64,000 bases of DNA, from contig BJHH01000004.1 of assembly GCA_014192065.1 (NCBI GenBank), forward strand, positions 62,001 through 126,000, read 5' to 3'. Of the stretch, positions 9,236 through 17,989 are shown piece by piece. Both the position numbers and the translations under genes were made by a program. Source of the DNA: Gemmatimonadota bacterium. Lineage in GTDB: Bacteria > Gemmatimonadota > Gemmatimonadetes > Gemmatimonadales > Gemmatimonadaceae. Numbering within the stretch: the stretch's first letter is position 1; every line of letters starts with the position of its first letter. The notes below the pieces were generated by a model. The model saw nothing but the letters and a program-made list of their open reading frames with translations. It was not told where the DNA came from and searched no databases.

Positions 9236-9378
9236 TTCCCAGATCCTCGATTGGATGGAAGCAGTGTCCTGTGCTCTGTCCGAATCATCCGTTCCATCCG
9301 GCCTGTTTCGATCAACCGCTCAGGCCGAGATCGCTGAATCTACGCCAGTAACGACGTCAGTCGAGCCGGCCTGCCGGA

Positions 9379-9933
9379 CTATCGAAGTTTCGGAAACTCG
9401 GTGACGCCGCCCGATACCACGAAGGCCATGAAGTCCGAACTCGACGCGTCCAAGCGTCGCACTCGTGAGGAGGGAACGACGAATGTCCATCCCGCGATCG
9501 AGTATGAAAACGGCAGATAGACGACGACGGTGTCGGCCGTGCCGAGTACTTCCAATGATTCTTGCGTGATGAATCCGAGCGAGCGCACGGCGCCGTCTGG
9601 CGACATCGTCACGACGACCGGTTTGTCGAAACGCTTCTTTTCGCCCACGAACGCGCCGATCAGGTCCTTGGTGGCGTGGTACACGAGGCGGACGAACGGC
9701 AGGCGCTCAATCGCCGTTTCGATAGCGGCCACCAACCCGCGGGTCAGGAGGTTCGACCCCAGAAAGCCGACGACGGTGATCAGTGTCAGTGTGACCGCGA
9801 ACCCCAATCCCGGAATCGATATCCCCAGGATGCGGTCGACCCTGATGAAGATCTGGTAGACCAGCCATCCCGTCACCACGACGGGCACGGTGATCAGCAG
9901 GCCTCGGATAAAATAAAAAAGCAGTCGTTTCAC
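9379..9933 (-). CDS. DUF502 family membrane protein
   Basis: The protein has about 184 aa. GTG 9933 (VKRLLFYFIRGLL) is chosen as start because the family begins with such a short basic segment before the first membrane helix. A longer frame to 10041 adds a proline-rich stretch and crosses the divergent promoter region. Two membrane helices are visible (about residues 8-28 and 43-63). They are followed by the conserved IERLPFVRLVYHATKDLIGAF and LPFSYSIAGWTFVVP segments. DUF502 proteins are inner-membrane proteins of unknown function. Confidence 0.85.
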   Translation of the reverse strand: MKRLLFYFIRGLLITVPVVVTGWLVYQIFIRVDRILGISIPGLGFAVTLTLITVVGFLGSNLLTRGLVAAIETAIERLPFVRLVYHATKDLIGAFVGEKKRFDKPVVVTMSPDGAVRSLGFITQESLEVLGTADTVVVYLPFSYSIAGWTFVVPSSRVRRLDASSSDFMAFVVSGGVTEFPKLR

Positions 9934-10073
9934 AGATGGGAGCTCGTCGTGCGGCTGAGGTGGGGGCAGTCCGAGGGATGGCGGCCGCAATGCTTGATCA
10001 GCGGGGTAGTTCGGTACAGCGTAGTTTTCCCCGACAACCAATGCGGAAAGCTAACTCCTTCCGACCCCTCCCG

Positions 10074-10313
10074 ATGTTCGCCTTCGCCCGAACCGTCCGC
10101 CTGTTCCTCTTCGTGCCGGCGCTTGCCTCGCTTGGCGCGCAAAAGAAGCCGGTAAGGCAGGACACCCACGAGATCTGGAACACCGTCGGTGGTTCGTCGT
10201 TGTCGCCAGATGGCGTCTGGCTCGCCCACAAGCACTCGCCGGTCGTTGGTAACGGCGCCATCGTTGTTCGAAACGCGAAGCTGTCTACCGAGTGGAAGAA
10301 GCTGGTGCCGTGA
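10074..10313 (+). pseudogene. N-terminal remnant of an S9-type peptidase
   Basis: This frame has 79 codons with a signal peptide (MFAFARTVRLFLFVPAL) and then IWNTVGGSSLSPDGVWLAHK and VVRNAKLSTEWK. The segment aligns by eye with the beginning of the propeller of the S9 peptidase at 2160 (KWRAIEGAQISSNGRWVAS and LHLRNTETN). It stops at 10313, with no catalytic domain downstream. The stop TGA overlaps the ATG of the next gene. It is read as a gene truncated by deletion; a short functional secreted peptide cannot be excluded. Confidence 0.6.
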
Positions 10314-11200
10314 TGATCAGCCGAAAGAGTGTTCCGGAGATGATCGTGGCGTGTGCTGTGGCGTGTGCCGCGGCGCTGGGCGTGGCGCTGGGCGTGGCGC
10401 TGGGCGTGGCGCTGGCCTTCGGGGTGCCTGCGCGTGCTGGCGCGCAGGTCGTGACGGGATTTGGCGCGCGTTCGATATTGCGCGGGTCGGTGGTGGACGA
10501 TGCCGATGAGAAGCCGATCGCGGGCGCGAGTGTGTCCATCGAGGCCCTGAAGCTGCAGGCGGTCACCGACTCGGCTGGCAACTTCAGGATTCCGTACGTA
10601 CCCGCAGGGAAATACGTCGTCGTGGTCAGGCGCCTTGGCTTCGGTCCGTTGAACTCGCTGTTGACCTTCGGTGCGGCCGATACGCTCGAATACGATTTTG
10701 CGCTCGTGAAGCAGGCGGCCAACCTGCCAGAGGTTGCGGTGAACGCCGCCGCCCCCGTCTCGCTCAGGCTGAGGGAGTTCGAGGAGCGTCGGCTGGCCGG
10801 CTTCGGCCGGTTCGTGACGCCCGAAGTGCTCGTGAAGAATCAGGATCGGCGCTTGAGCGAGGTCATGGCGATGCTGCCGGGCCCACGCGTCGTGCGCGGC
10901 ACGGGCAGCAACGGCTGGATTGCCAGCTCGGTCGGTCCCAGCTCAATCCAGCGGCGATTCAAGCCGCAGCCGATGGACATCAACCGTGGCGCAGATCCGA
11001 AGCAGTGCTACGCCGCCGTTATGCTCGACGGTATTCTCGTGTTTTCCGGACGGAACGGCGAGCTGCTCTTCGACGTCAACTCGCTGTCGACAAATACCGT
11101 GGCCGCGATCGAGTACTACCGCGACGCCGCGACGGTGCCGATGAAGTTCAATGTCAGGGGCGAGGAAACCTGCGGACTCGTCGTGATCTGGACGAAGTGA
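10313..11200 (+). CDS. exported protein with carboxypeptidase-regulatory-like domain and TonB-plug-like region
   Basis: The protein has 295 aa. ATG 10313 is preferred because the longer frame starts inside the remnant upstream. The signal peptide contains three copies of ALGV. Residues from about 50 (LRGSVVDDADEKPIAGASVSIE, then TDSAGNFRIPYVPAGKYVV) form a carboxypeptidase D regulatory (peptidase-associated) fold. A plug-like segment follows (LSEVMAMLPGPRVV, CYAAVMLDGI, AIEYYRDAATVP). The beta-barrel of a TonB receptor is missing, so this is a soluble periplasmic or surface protein of a type frequent in Gemmatimonadota. The role is unknown. Confidence 0.75.
   Translation: MISRKSVPEMIVACAVACAAALGVALGVALGVALAFGVPARAGAQVVTGFGARSILRGSVVDDADEKPIAGASVSIEALKLQAVTDSAGNFRIPYVPAGKYVVVVRRLGFGPLNSLLTFGAADTLEYDFALVKQAANLPEVAVNAAAPVSLRLREFEERRLAGFGRFVTPEVLVKNQDRRLSEVMAMLPGPRVVRGTGSNGWIASSVGPSSIQRRFKPQPMDINRGADPKQCYAAVMLDGILVFSGRNGELLFDVNSLSTNTVAAIEYYRDAATVPMKFNVRGEETCGLVVIWTK
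10373..10415. repeat. 12-bp tandem repeat (3.6 copies) in a signal peptide
   Basis: Unit GCGCTGGGCGTG is repeated exactly three times (10373-10408) plus a partial copy. In frame it encodes Ala-Leu-Gly-Val repeats in the hydrophobic core of the signal peptide of the gene starting at 10313. Confidence 0.9.
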
Positions 11201-11258
11201 AAAGCGCTGCGGTGCCAACGGTTCCTAATGGGGGCCGTTTCCGATACAATTCGATCCA

Positions 11259-13316
11259 ATGAGCACCACGCTTCCTGCCGCAACCGCGACCATCGCCGTG
11301 GAAACCGCCGCGACCACTGCCGCGACCACCGCCGCTGCCCTCGTGGTCGCCCCGCCGCAACAGCCGGCGACCGATACGAACGCGCCGCTGGCTGCGGCGC
11401 CATCCGACAGCTGGAGCGTCGCGGCGTCCAGAGCGTTGTACAACGTCGACGGGTGGGGCGACGGATACTTCGACATCAATGACGCCGGGCACGTGGTCGT
11501 GCGGCCCGACAAGACCGAGCGCGCCGTTGACCTGTACGAGTTGGCGTGCGACCTCGAGGCGCAGGGTGTGGCGCTTCCCGTGTTGCTTCGCTTTTCCGAC
11601 ATCCTGAAGAATCGCATCGAGTTGCTCGACGAGAAGTTCCGTGCGGCGATTCAGGAGTTCGAGTACACCGGTACCTACACCACGGTGTACCCGATCAAAG
11701 TCAACCAGCAACGCCACGTGGTCGAAGAAATCGTCGAGTTCGGGCGTAACACGGGTGTCGGCATCGAGTGCGGCTCCAAGCCGGAACTCCAGGCCGTGCT
11801 CGCCCTGCGCGATACGACCGACCAACTCATCGTCTGCAACGGGTACAAGGACGAAGAGTTCATGCGCCTCGCGCTTATGGGTCAGCGTCTCGGTCACCGC
11901 GTGTTTGTCGTGATCGAGCAGGTGAGCGAGCTCGACGTGTTGCTGCAGGTGGCTGAGCAGATCGGTGTGCAGCCGACGATCGGCGTCCGCGTCAAGCTCT
12001 CAACGGAAGGAAGCGGCCGCTGGGCGCAGTCGGGCGGCGAAAAGTCGAAGTTCGGCCTCGGGCCGTCGCAGTTGATGCAGGTGATCGAGAAACTACAGGC
12101 GGCCGGTCGGCTCGACATCGTCAAGTTGATCCATTGCCACCTCGGCTCGCAGATCACCGACATTCGCTTCATCAAGCGCGGCCTGCAGGAACTGGCGCGA
12201 TACTATGTCGAGCTGCGCGCCATGGGCCTCGACATCACACACGTGGACGTCGGCGGCGGACTCGGCGTGGACTACGACGGGAGCCAGAGCACCGCGCAGG
12301 CCAGCGTGAACTATTCGCTGCAGGAATACGCGAATGACATTGTTTACACGTTGGCCGAGACCTGCCGCGATCACGAAGTGCCGATGCCCAATATCATCAG
12401 CGAGTCGGGGCGCGCGCTCACTGCCCACCACGCCCTGCTGCTGCTGAGCGTCATTGACGTCGAGTCGGTGGCCGATCCGCAGATGCCCGTGCTTACCGAA
12501 GACGACCACGCCTTGCTGCACGAAATGGCGGACGATTTCGGCACCGTGTCAAAGAAGACGTCATCGATGCGGCGTATCAAAGAGATCTATCACGACGCGA
12601 GCTTCGACAAGGAGCGGGCGCAGGCGCTCTTCAATTCTGGCGTACTCTCGCTCAAGGGCCGCGCGATGGCCGAGCGGCTGCACCTGTGTACGATGAACCA
12701 GATCGCGCGCGTGGCGCGTCGGCATCCGAAGACATTCGAGGACATCTTCGCCGAGCTCAACGCGGCACTCGTGGATCGATATTTCCTCAACTTCTCACTG
12801 TTTCAGTCGCTCCCCGACAGCTGGGCCATCGACCAGCTCTTTCCGATCATGCCCATCCACCGGCTGAACGAAGAGCCCTCTCGGCGCGGCACCATTCAGG
12901 ACGTCAGCTGCGACTCCGACGGCAAGATCGACCGGTTTATCGGCGGTAAGGACGGTCAGCCAAGCTTGCCGCTGCACCCGTTCCTCGACAACGGCGAACC
13001 GTATCTGCTCGGGGTGTTCCTGACCGGTGCGTATCAAGAAATCCTCGGCGATCTGCATAATCTGTTCGGCGACACCAACGCGGTGCACGTGCGGCTGAGC
13101 GAGACCGGATACGAAGTGACCGACCTCGTGCACGGCGACACGGTGACCGAAGTGTTGAACTACGTCCAGTACCGCGCCTCCGACTTGCTGACGGTGTTTC
13201 GTCGCAAGGTCCAGGGCGCGACCAACCTCACCCGCGACGAGGCGAACATGTTCATCGCTGAGTACGTCGCCGGACTGGAAGGCTACACCTATCTCGAAGG
13301 GGACGCGGCCAAGTAG
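11259..13316 (+). CDS. speA: biosynthetic arginine decarboxylase
   Basis: The protein has 685 aa. It decarboxylates arginine to agmatine in polyamine synthesis, using pyridoxal phosphate. The cofactor lysine is Lys147 in YPIKVNQQ; other SpeA signatures are VGIECGSKPEL, HCHLGSQI, DVGGGLGVDYDG and SESGRALTAHH. The length slightly exceeds the usual ~630-660 aa because of an Ala/Thr-rich N-terminal extension of about 50 residues before DSWSVAASRALYNVDGWGDGYF, where the conserved region begins. No agmatine-processing genes are adjacent. A candidate terminator follows at 13392. Confidence 0.95.
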   Translation: MSTTLPAATATIAVETAATTAATTAAALVVAPPQQPATDTNAPLAAAPSDSWSVAASRALYNVDGWGDGYFDINDAGHVVVRPDKTERAVDLYELACDLEAQGVALPVLLRFSDILKNRIELLDEKFRAAIQEFEYTGTYTTVYPIKVNQQRHVVEEIVEFGRNTGVGIECGSKPELQAVLALRDTTDQLIVCNGYKDEEFMRLALMGQRLGHRVFVVIEQVSELDVLLQVAEQIGVQPTIGVRVKLSTEGSGRWAQSGGEKSKFGLGPSQLMQVIEKLQAAGRLDIVKLIHCHLGSQITDIRFIKRGLQELARYYVELRAMGLDITHVDVGGGLGVDYDGSQSTAQASVNYSLQEYANDIVYTLAETCRDHEVPMPNIISESGRALTAHHALLLLSVIDVESVADPQMPVLTEDDHALLHEMADDFGTVSKKTSSMRRIKEIYHDASFDKERAQALFNSGVLSLKGRAMAERLHLCTMNQIARVARRHPKTFEDIFAELNAALVDRYFLNFSLFQSLPDSWAIDQLFPIMPIHRLNEEPSRRGTIQDVSCDSDGKIDRFIGGKDGQPSLPLHPFLDNGEPYLLGVFLTGAYQEILGDLHNLFGDTNAVHVRLSETGYEVTDLVHGDTVTEVLNYVQYRASDLLTVFRRKVQGATNLTRDEANMFIAEYVAGLEGYTYLEGDAAK

Positions 13317-13391
13317 GACGGTCCATGACGTCGTGCGTGCCGAACACTGTCATGCAACACGCGCCGGGCGCTTGAACGAACGCATAACGAA

Positions 13392-13424
13392 CGGGGCCAG
13401 CTTCTTCGTGCGAAGCCGGCCCCG
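13392..13424. terminator. candidate bidirectional terminator between speA and sodA
   Basis: Arms at 13392-13404 and 13412-13424 pair over 13 positions with one mismatch around a 7-base loop. The hairpin sits between the convergent speA and superoxide dismutase genes. No clear T-tract follows on the plus strand. Confidence 0.5.
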
Positions 13425-13493
13425 CTCTGTATCCGTCGTTCCGCTGCTGTTGACGACGGGCTACGGCATGCTGCCGAATCGTCGTGGTCGTGT

Positions 13494-14096
13494 TCAGGCG
13501 CCAGAATAACGGCGCGCGACATCGCTCCAGTCAACGACGTTCCACCACGCTGCGATGTAATCCGGACGGCGGTTCTGGTACCTGAGGTAGTACGCATGCT
13601 CCCAGACGTCGAGGCCAAGGATTGCGGTCTTGCCTTCCATCAGTGGATTGTCCTGGTTTGGCGTGCTTTCGATCGTCAGCGCACCGCCGTTCGTCACCAG
13701 CCAGGCCCAGCCCGATCCGAAACGGCCGACTCCGGCCGCACCGAACTTTTCCTTGAGGCCGCCGAGGCTGCCGAACGCGGCGTGGATCGCATCGGCCAGT
13801 GCCCCAGTCGGCTCGCTGCCACCCGCCTGCATCTGTTGCCAGAACAAGGAGTGGTTCCAGTGTCCGCCGCCATTGTTGCGGACCGCGCCGCGCACCGCAT
13901 CGGGTACCGTGGCGATGTTCCGGCAGAGGTCGTCGAGCGACCAGGTCGCCAGCTCGGGTGCCTTCTCGATCGCAGCATTCAGGTTGTTCACGTACGCCTG
14001 ATGGTGCTTGCCGTGGTGAATCTGCATCGTCTGCGCGTCAATATGTGGTTCAAGCGCGGCGAAGTCGTAGGGAAGGGCGGGAAGGGTATGTGCCAT
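13494..14096 (-). CDS. sodA: superoxide dismutase, Fe/Mn family
   Basis: The protein has 200 aa from ATG 14096; an upstream in-frame ATG at 14114 would add six residues. It converts superoxide to oxygen and hydrogen peroxide. The four metal ligands are visible: His in MQIHHGKHH, His in [10 protein letters not shown], and Asp and His in [10 protein letters not shown]. The segments FGSGWAWL and [18 protein letters not shown] are typical of the family. The sequence context (GGGHWNH, NQDNPLM) resembles the Mn or cambialistic type, but metal preference cannot be decided by reading. No export signal is seen, so it is cytoplasmic. Confidence 0.95.
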   Translation of the reverse strand: MAHTLPALPYDFAALEPHIDAQTMQIHHGKHHQAYVNNLNAAIEKAPELATWSLDDLCRNIATVPDAVRGAVRNNGGGHWNHSLFWQQMQAGGSEPTGALADAIHAAFGSLGGLKEKFGAAGVGRFGSGWAWLVTNGGALTIESTPNQDNPLMEGKTAILGLDVWEHAYYLRYQNRRPDYIAAWWNVVDWSDVARRYSGA

Positions 14097-14183
14097 AGCG
14101 TCTGTCTCGGTCAAAAGGGTCTGTTGAATACTACAACGAGTAGGCAGTCCCCAGTTTGCTGGGGTCGTGCACCCGACGACGCA

Positions 14184-14810
14184 CTACTTCGCCTTGCGGG
14201 CCTTGAGCCACGCCACGCCAGCGGGCACGAGTGACAGCACTACGATCGCCACGATCAGTCCTTCGATGTGCTCCCCAACGACCGGAAACTGAGTCGCCAG
14301 TAAGTACCCGACGAGGAGCATCGACCAGACCCACGCCGCGCCGCCGACGATGTTATACAGTAGGAACACCGCCGGTCGCATCCCCGCGACGCCGGCGATG
14401 ACCGGCGCAAAGGTGCGGATGATCGGCATGAAGCGCGCGATCACGATCGTCTTGCCGCCGTGCTGGTCGTAGTAGGCTTGCGCCTGCTCGAGATGCGTGC
14501 GCTTGAACCAGCGCGAGTCCGGTCGTGCGAACAACGCGCGCCCCGCTCGCCGTCCAATCAGATACGACACCTGGTTGCCGACGATCGACGCCAGCGTGCC
14601 GAGGATGCCGAGTGTGACGAGGTCGAGTTGGATCGGGCCGTCGACTTTCGACGCGAGTAGGCCGGCCGTCACGAGCAACGAGTCGCCCGGCAGAAACGGA
14701 AAGAGTAGGCCCGTTTCGACGAAGATGATCGTCGTGATGCCGACGGTGCCGACCGCCGTGATCAGGGCGGTCGGATTCCGGAGCAGGTCGAGGAGGTCGC
14801 TGAGTCCCAT
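14184..14810 (-). CDS. DedA family membrane protein
   Basis: The protein has 208 aa. It carries the DedA/SNARE-associated hallmarks: FVETGLLFPFLPGDSLLVTAG near the N-terminus, GNQVSYLIGRRAGR, and the FMPIIRTFAPVIAGVAGM motif. The C-terminal hydrophobic segments are consistent with about five membrane-associated helices. DedA proteins act in the inner membrane and have been linked to lipid (undecaprenyl or phosphatidyl) translocation and envelope homeostasis. The gene is alone, about 85 bp upstream of the superoxide dismutase on the same strand. Confidence 0.9.
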   Translation of the reverse strand: MGLSDLLDLLRNPTALITAVGTVGITTIIFVETGLLFPFLPGDSLLVTAGLLASKVDGPIQLDLVTLGILGTLASIVGNQVSYLIGRRAGRALFARPDSRWFKRTHLEQAQAYYDQHGGKTIVIARFMPIIRTFAPVIAGVAGMRPAVFLLYNIVGGAAWVWSMLLVGYLLATQFPVVGEHIEGLIVAIVVLSLVPAGVAWLKARKAK

Positions 14811-14892
14811 GCTGTGGTGGTCGAGGTCCCGCGAAAACTAACCGGATGTGCATCGGTCATCGCGCGCATGCTGTGGTGCGCACCAGCGGCGG

Positions 14893-16164
14893 CTAGCCTG
14901 CGGCGATCGTCCCGGCCAACAGATGGCAGAGCACGGCGCCAACGACGGCCATCGAGAGGCCCCAGATCATCAGCTGGCGAAACAGGACGCGGGATTCGGC
15001 TTGGTCCGTGACGGTCGCGATGCAGAGGGCGCCGAGTGTGGAAAGCGGCGATACGTCGACCAGCGCTGATCCGACATTGATGCTGAGTGCCACGGCCAAC
15101 GGGTCGCCGCCGCCGACATTCGCGACGAGCGCCGGCACCGTGGGGAGGAAGGCGGGCAATACGACGCCCGACGTACTGCTCCACGTCGAGATGAGTCCCG
15201 TAATGAACGCGACGGATCCATTGATCGTCGCCGGTGTCGCGAGCTTGGCGAGCAGCGAAGAAAAGAGCTCCATCCCTCCCGATTTTTCGAGCACGCCGAT
15301 CAGCACCGAGATCCCACAGACCGTGACGATCACCCCCCACGGCATCTTTTTCACGGCCGCGGATTCGTCGCCGGCGCGGAGGAGCGCGAGCAGTGAGGCC
15401 GCGGCGAACGCGCCGAGCCCAACATGCACCTTGAACGCAACCGTAGCGATGATCCAGAGCCCGATCACGCCAACCGTCAGCCACTGCTTGGTGTCCAGCG
15501 GTGCGGCGGCGATCGTGACGCCACTATCGGCCGCACCCGTCCCGCGTTGTTCGGCATCGGTCGTCCGCCCAAGTCTCCCAAACAACAGGTAGGCGGCGAG
15601 CGCGACGATCAGGTGTGCGACGAAATTGGCCGCCCAGACCTGCGTTTCGTGTCCGCCAATCCCCACCTCCGCCATCTTCGAGTTCGCGATCACGCCCCCC
15701 GCACTGATCGGTGAGAGGTTCCCGGCATTCGCCCCGTTGGCGACCATCAGCGCGGTGAGGAGTCGCGGGACCCCGGCACGCACGCCGATCGGCATCGCGA
15801 GCGGCGCCAACAGCGCGACCGCCGAAATTGCGCCCGGCCCGACCGATGACACCGCGCAGGCAAGCAGAAAGAACACGACGGGAAGCACTCGCCGGCTCCC
15901 GCCCGCGAGCCGCATCACCCGATGCGTGAGGCGGTCGAGCGTGCCGTTCGTCTCCGCGAGCGCGAACAGCAACGTGACGCCGGTCAGCATTAGGAACAGC
16001 GTCACCGGAAAACCCGCGGCAACCGCGTCCGGCTTCCAGCCAGCCTGATACACGCCGAGCAGCCAGGCAAACGCGATGGCGAGCACGCCCACGTTGATGC
16101 GGGTCGTGCACGAAAGCACGATCGCGACACCAAGGGCGAACAGGGAGGTGACGGCTGGAGTCAT
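14893..16164 (-). CDS. MatC-like/SLC13-type carboxylate permease
   Basis: The protein has about 423 aa from ATG 16164; a longer reading to 16461 is rejected because it overlaps lpxH and is Arg-rich. Around twelve hydrophobic segments are present. The pair of motifs SSVGPGAISAVALLAPLAMPIG and ANGANAGNLSPISAGGVIANS resembles the MatC/dicarboxylate carrier N-terminal family of the ion-transporter superfamily. A second related motif is TWSSTSGVVLPAFLP in the C-terminal half. Transport of malonate or a dicarboxylate is an inference. It is in the same direction as lpxH, about 70 bp away. Confidence 0.75.
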   Translation of the reverse strand: MTPAVTSLFALGVAIVLSCTTRINVGVLAIAFAWLLGVYQAGWKPDAVAAGFPVTLFLMLTGVTLLFALAETNGTLDRLTHRVMRLAGGSRRVLPVVFFLLACAVSSVGPGAISAVALLAPLAMPIGVRAGVPRLLTALMVANGANAGNLSPISAGGVIANSKMAEVGIGGHETQVWAANFVAHLIVALAAYLLFGRLGRTTDAEQRGTGAADSGVTIAAAPLDTKQWLTVGVIGLWIIATVAFKVHVGLGAFAAASLLALLRAGDESAAVKKMPWGVIVTVCGISVLIGVLEKSGGMELFSSLLAKLATPATINGSVAFITGLISTWSSTSGVVLPAFLPTVPALVANVGGGDPLAVALSINVGSALVDVSPLSTLGALCIATVTDQAESRVLFRQLMIWGLSMAVVGAVLCHLLAGTIAAG

Positions 16165-16234
16165 GATGAAAGTGAAAGTTGCGCGGTGTGCCACGCGAGC
16201 GCCATCAACGCGCCGCGCGCTGGCGCGCATCTCC

Positions 16235-17011
16235 TCACGAGCGGCGGCGATGCTCCCGCTTGAGCGTCCGCGTGCCGGCTTCGTCGTACGACACGAGCTC
16301 CACGACATCGGCGTCGATACGAAGCGCCGTGGGACCATCGAGCCATGCACCTGGGTTGCCGTAGACGCCACCGCCGCTCGCGCGATCGAGCGACTGTGCA
16401 TGCGAATGGCCAAATACCAAGAGGTCGAGTGCCGGCTCGGCAGCAAGCTGGGCGAGTGCAACGCGCTGCAGCCCGCTGCCGCCGTCTGCGGGCCGCATGC
16501 TGCGGCTCGTGTGCGACGAACCTTTCGCTATCGCCACTGCCCAATCTGGGTGCAGGAGGTGGCGAAACGCCCAGCTGCACAGCGGATGTCGGAGGACGGT
16601 GCGCAGGCGCCGGTAGGGCGCGTCTTCGAGTTCGCGCGACCCATCTCCGTGTTCAATCAATGCGTTCCACGGACCGATCATTCCCCGCCACGGGATGAGG
16701 GAGTAGGTCACGCCAACGTCATGCTGCAAGACGTCGCCGCCCCAGCAGTCATGGTTGCCGGCAACCCAGACGATCTCGACGCCCGCATCGCGCAACGCCG
16801 CCAGCGCCGCCAAGGTCCGAAACCCGGTGCGCGGAATGACCTGGCCCCACTCAAACCAGAAATCGAACAGGTCGCCGTTGATCACCAGCGACTTGCCGTC
16901 GGTCCGGACCTGTTCGAGGAACGCCAGCAGCGTCCGCTCCGCGTCGGCTGGTGCGGCGCCGAGATGCGCGTCGGAAACGAGGTAACATGGCGTCTGGAGT
17001 GTCTCAGGCAT
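16235..17011 (-). CDS. lpxH: UDP-2,3-diacylglucosamine diphosphatase-like metallophosphoesterase
   Basis: The protein has about 258 aa from ATG 17011, where the conserved sequence begins (MPETLQTPCYLVSDAHLGA). Calcineurin-like metallophosphatase motifs occur in order: SDAHLG, NGDLFDFWFEW, AGNHDCWGGD and LLVFGHSHAQS, plus GVYGNPGAW. The DFWFEW segment and the size fit the LpxH group, which hydrolyses UDP-2,3-diacylglucosamine to lipid X in lipid A synthesis. The gene is divergent from the run containing lptE and rfaE2, which supports an envelope role. Confidence 0.8.
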   Translation of the reverse strand: MPETLQTPCYLVSDAHLGAAPADAERTLLAFLEQVRTDGKSLVINGDLFDFWFEWGQVIPRTGFRTLAALAALRDAGVEIVWVAGNHDCWGGDVLQHDVGVTYSLIPWRGMIGPWNALIEHGDGSRELEDAPYRRLRTVLRHPLCSWAFRHLLHPDWAVAIAKGSSHTSRSMRPADGGSGLQRVALAQLAAEPALDLLVFGHSHAQSLDRASGGGVYGNPGAWLDGPTALRIDADVVELVSYDEAGTRTLKREHRRRS

Positions 17012-17077
17012 GCGCCGCTGAACGTATACGCACGCAAGCCGCTTTACAAAGCGGGTCAGACCGCCTAACTCTCGCTG

Positions 17078-17485
17078 GTGCCGTCCACGTCCACCGAAAC
17101 ACGGGTGCGCTACGCCGAGACGGACCAGATGGGTGTCGCGTATCATGCGAATTATCTCGTCTGGTGCGAAATGGGGCGCACCGATTTCATCCGTCATCAC
17201 GTGCGCAGCTATGCCGACCTCGAACGCGACGGCATCGCCCTTGCCGTGTCCGATGCGCGAGTCCGCTACCACGCGGGTGCGCGCTACGACGATCTCGTCC
17301 AGATCGAAACGACGCTCACGGCGGTGCGCTCACGCGCGCTCGTGTTTGACTACCGCATCACGCGCCAGCCGGATGGCGCTCAGCTTGCCACGGCGACGAC
17401 CACGCTGGTGTCGATCGATCGTGAGGGAAAAGTAACGGCGATGCCCGCAGCACTTCGTGCGAAACTCACGACCGTGATCGGATGA
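17078..17485 (+). CDS. YbgC/FadM-type acyl-CoA thioesterase
   Basis: The protein has 135 aa with a GTG start. It is a hot-dog-fold thioesterase: RVRYAETDQMGVAYHANYLVWCEMGRTD carries the conserved Asp of the YbgC/4-hydroxybenzoyl-CoA thioesterase family, followed by ARVRYHAGARYDD. It hydrolyses acyl-CoA or acyl-ACP thioesters in the cytoplasm. The stop overlaps the ATG of lptE (ATGA), so it is the first gene of a translationally coupled run of five genes. Confidence 0.88.
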   Translation: MPSTSTETRVRYAETDQMGVAYHANYLVWCEMGRTDFIRHHVRSYADLERDGIALAVSDARVRYHAGARYDDLVQIETTLTAVRSRALVFDYRITRQPDGAQLATATTTLVSIDREGKVTAMPAALRAKLTTVIG

Positions 17486-17982
17486 AACAGCGTATCTGGG
17501 CGGTCCTCGCATTCGTCGCGGTCCTCGACGGCTGCGTCTGGCGATACTCGCTCACCGGCGGCGGCCTTCCCTCGCACATCCGAAACGCCGCCATCCTGCC
17601 GTTCGAGAATGAGACAGGGTCCACCGATTTGCAGCGCGAAATCGCCGAGGGGTTGCGCAAGGCGTTTTCCGCGCGGCTTGGCCTTCGCGAGGCCGCGGAA
17701 GACAAGGCGACGGCGATCGTGCGCGGCACCATTGTCCTGTACGAGATGGATGCGCCGATCGCCTTCAGCGCGAACCCCGCACAGGCCACCTCCTCACGGC
17801 GTCGGTTGCTGGTCCGTGTCGACGTCGAGATCTACGATCAGGTCAAAGGGCGGATTCTTTGGTCCAGAAAGGGAATCTCGGCCGAAGGTGACTACGCGGA
17901 AAACGATGAAGTCTCGGGACGCCGGCAGGCGGTTGCACGCATCGTCAGTGACATAATCGAGGGGGCGCAATCGCAATGGTGA
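17482..17982 (+). CDS. lptE: LptE-type LPS-assembly lipoprotein
   Basis: The protein has 166 aa. It has a lipoprotein signal with lipobox LDGC (Cys18) followed by WRYSLTGGGLPSHIRNAAILPFENET. This is the pattern of bacterial LptE, the outer-membrane lipoprotein that plugs LptD during LPS insertion. The middle section (VRGTIVLYEMDAP, VRVDVEIYDQVKGRILWSRKG) is a conserved beta-rich LptE region. It overlaps the thioesterase gene by four bases and lies 7 bp ahead of rfaE2. LptD is not in this window. Confidence 0.85.
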   Translation: MKQRIWAVLAFVAVLDGCVWRYSLTGGGLPSHIRNAAILPFENETGSTDLQREIAEGLRKAFSARLGLREAAEDKATAIVRGTIVLYEMDAPIAFSANPAQATSSRRRLLVRVDVEIYDQVKGRILWSRKGISAEGDYAENDEVSGRRQAVARIVSDIIEGAQSQW

Positions 17983-17989
17983 TTCGGCG

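Noticed and set aside
9253-9299. Hairpin GGATGGAA/TTCCATCC between the amidohydrolase and DUF502 genes
   Set aside because: Arms are separated by more than 30 bases with no T-tract, too weak to call a terminator.
16165-16461. Upstream extension of the MatC-like permease
   Set aside because: The extra about 99 residues are antisense-like, Arg/Ser-rich and overlap lpxH; the hydrophobic protein begins at ATG 16164.
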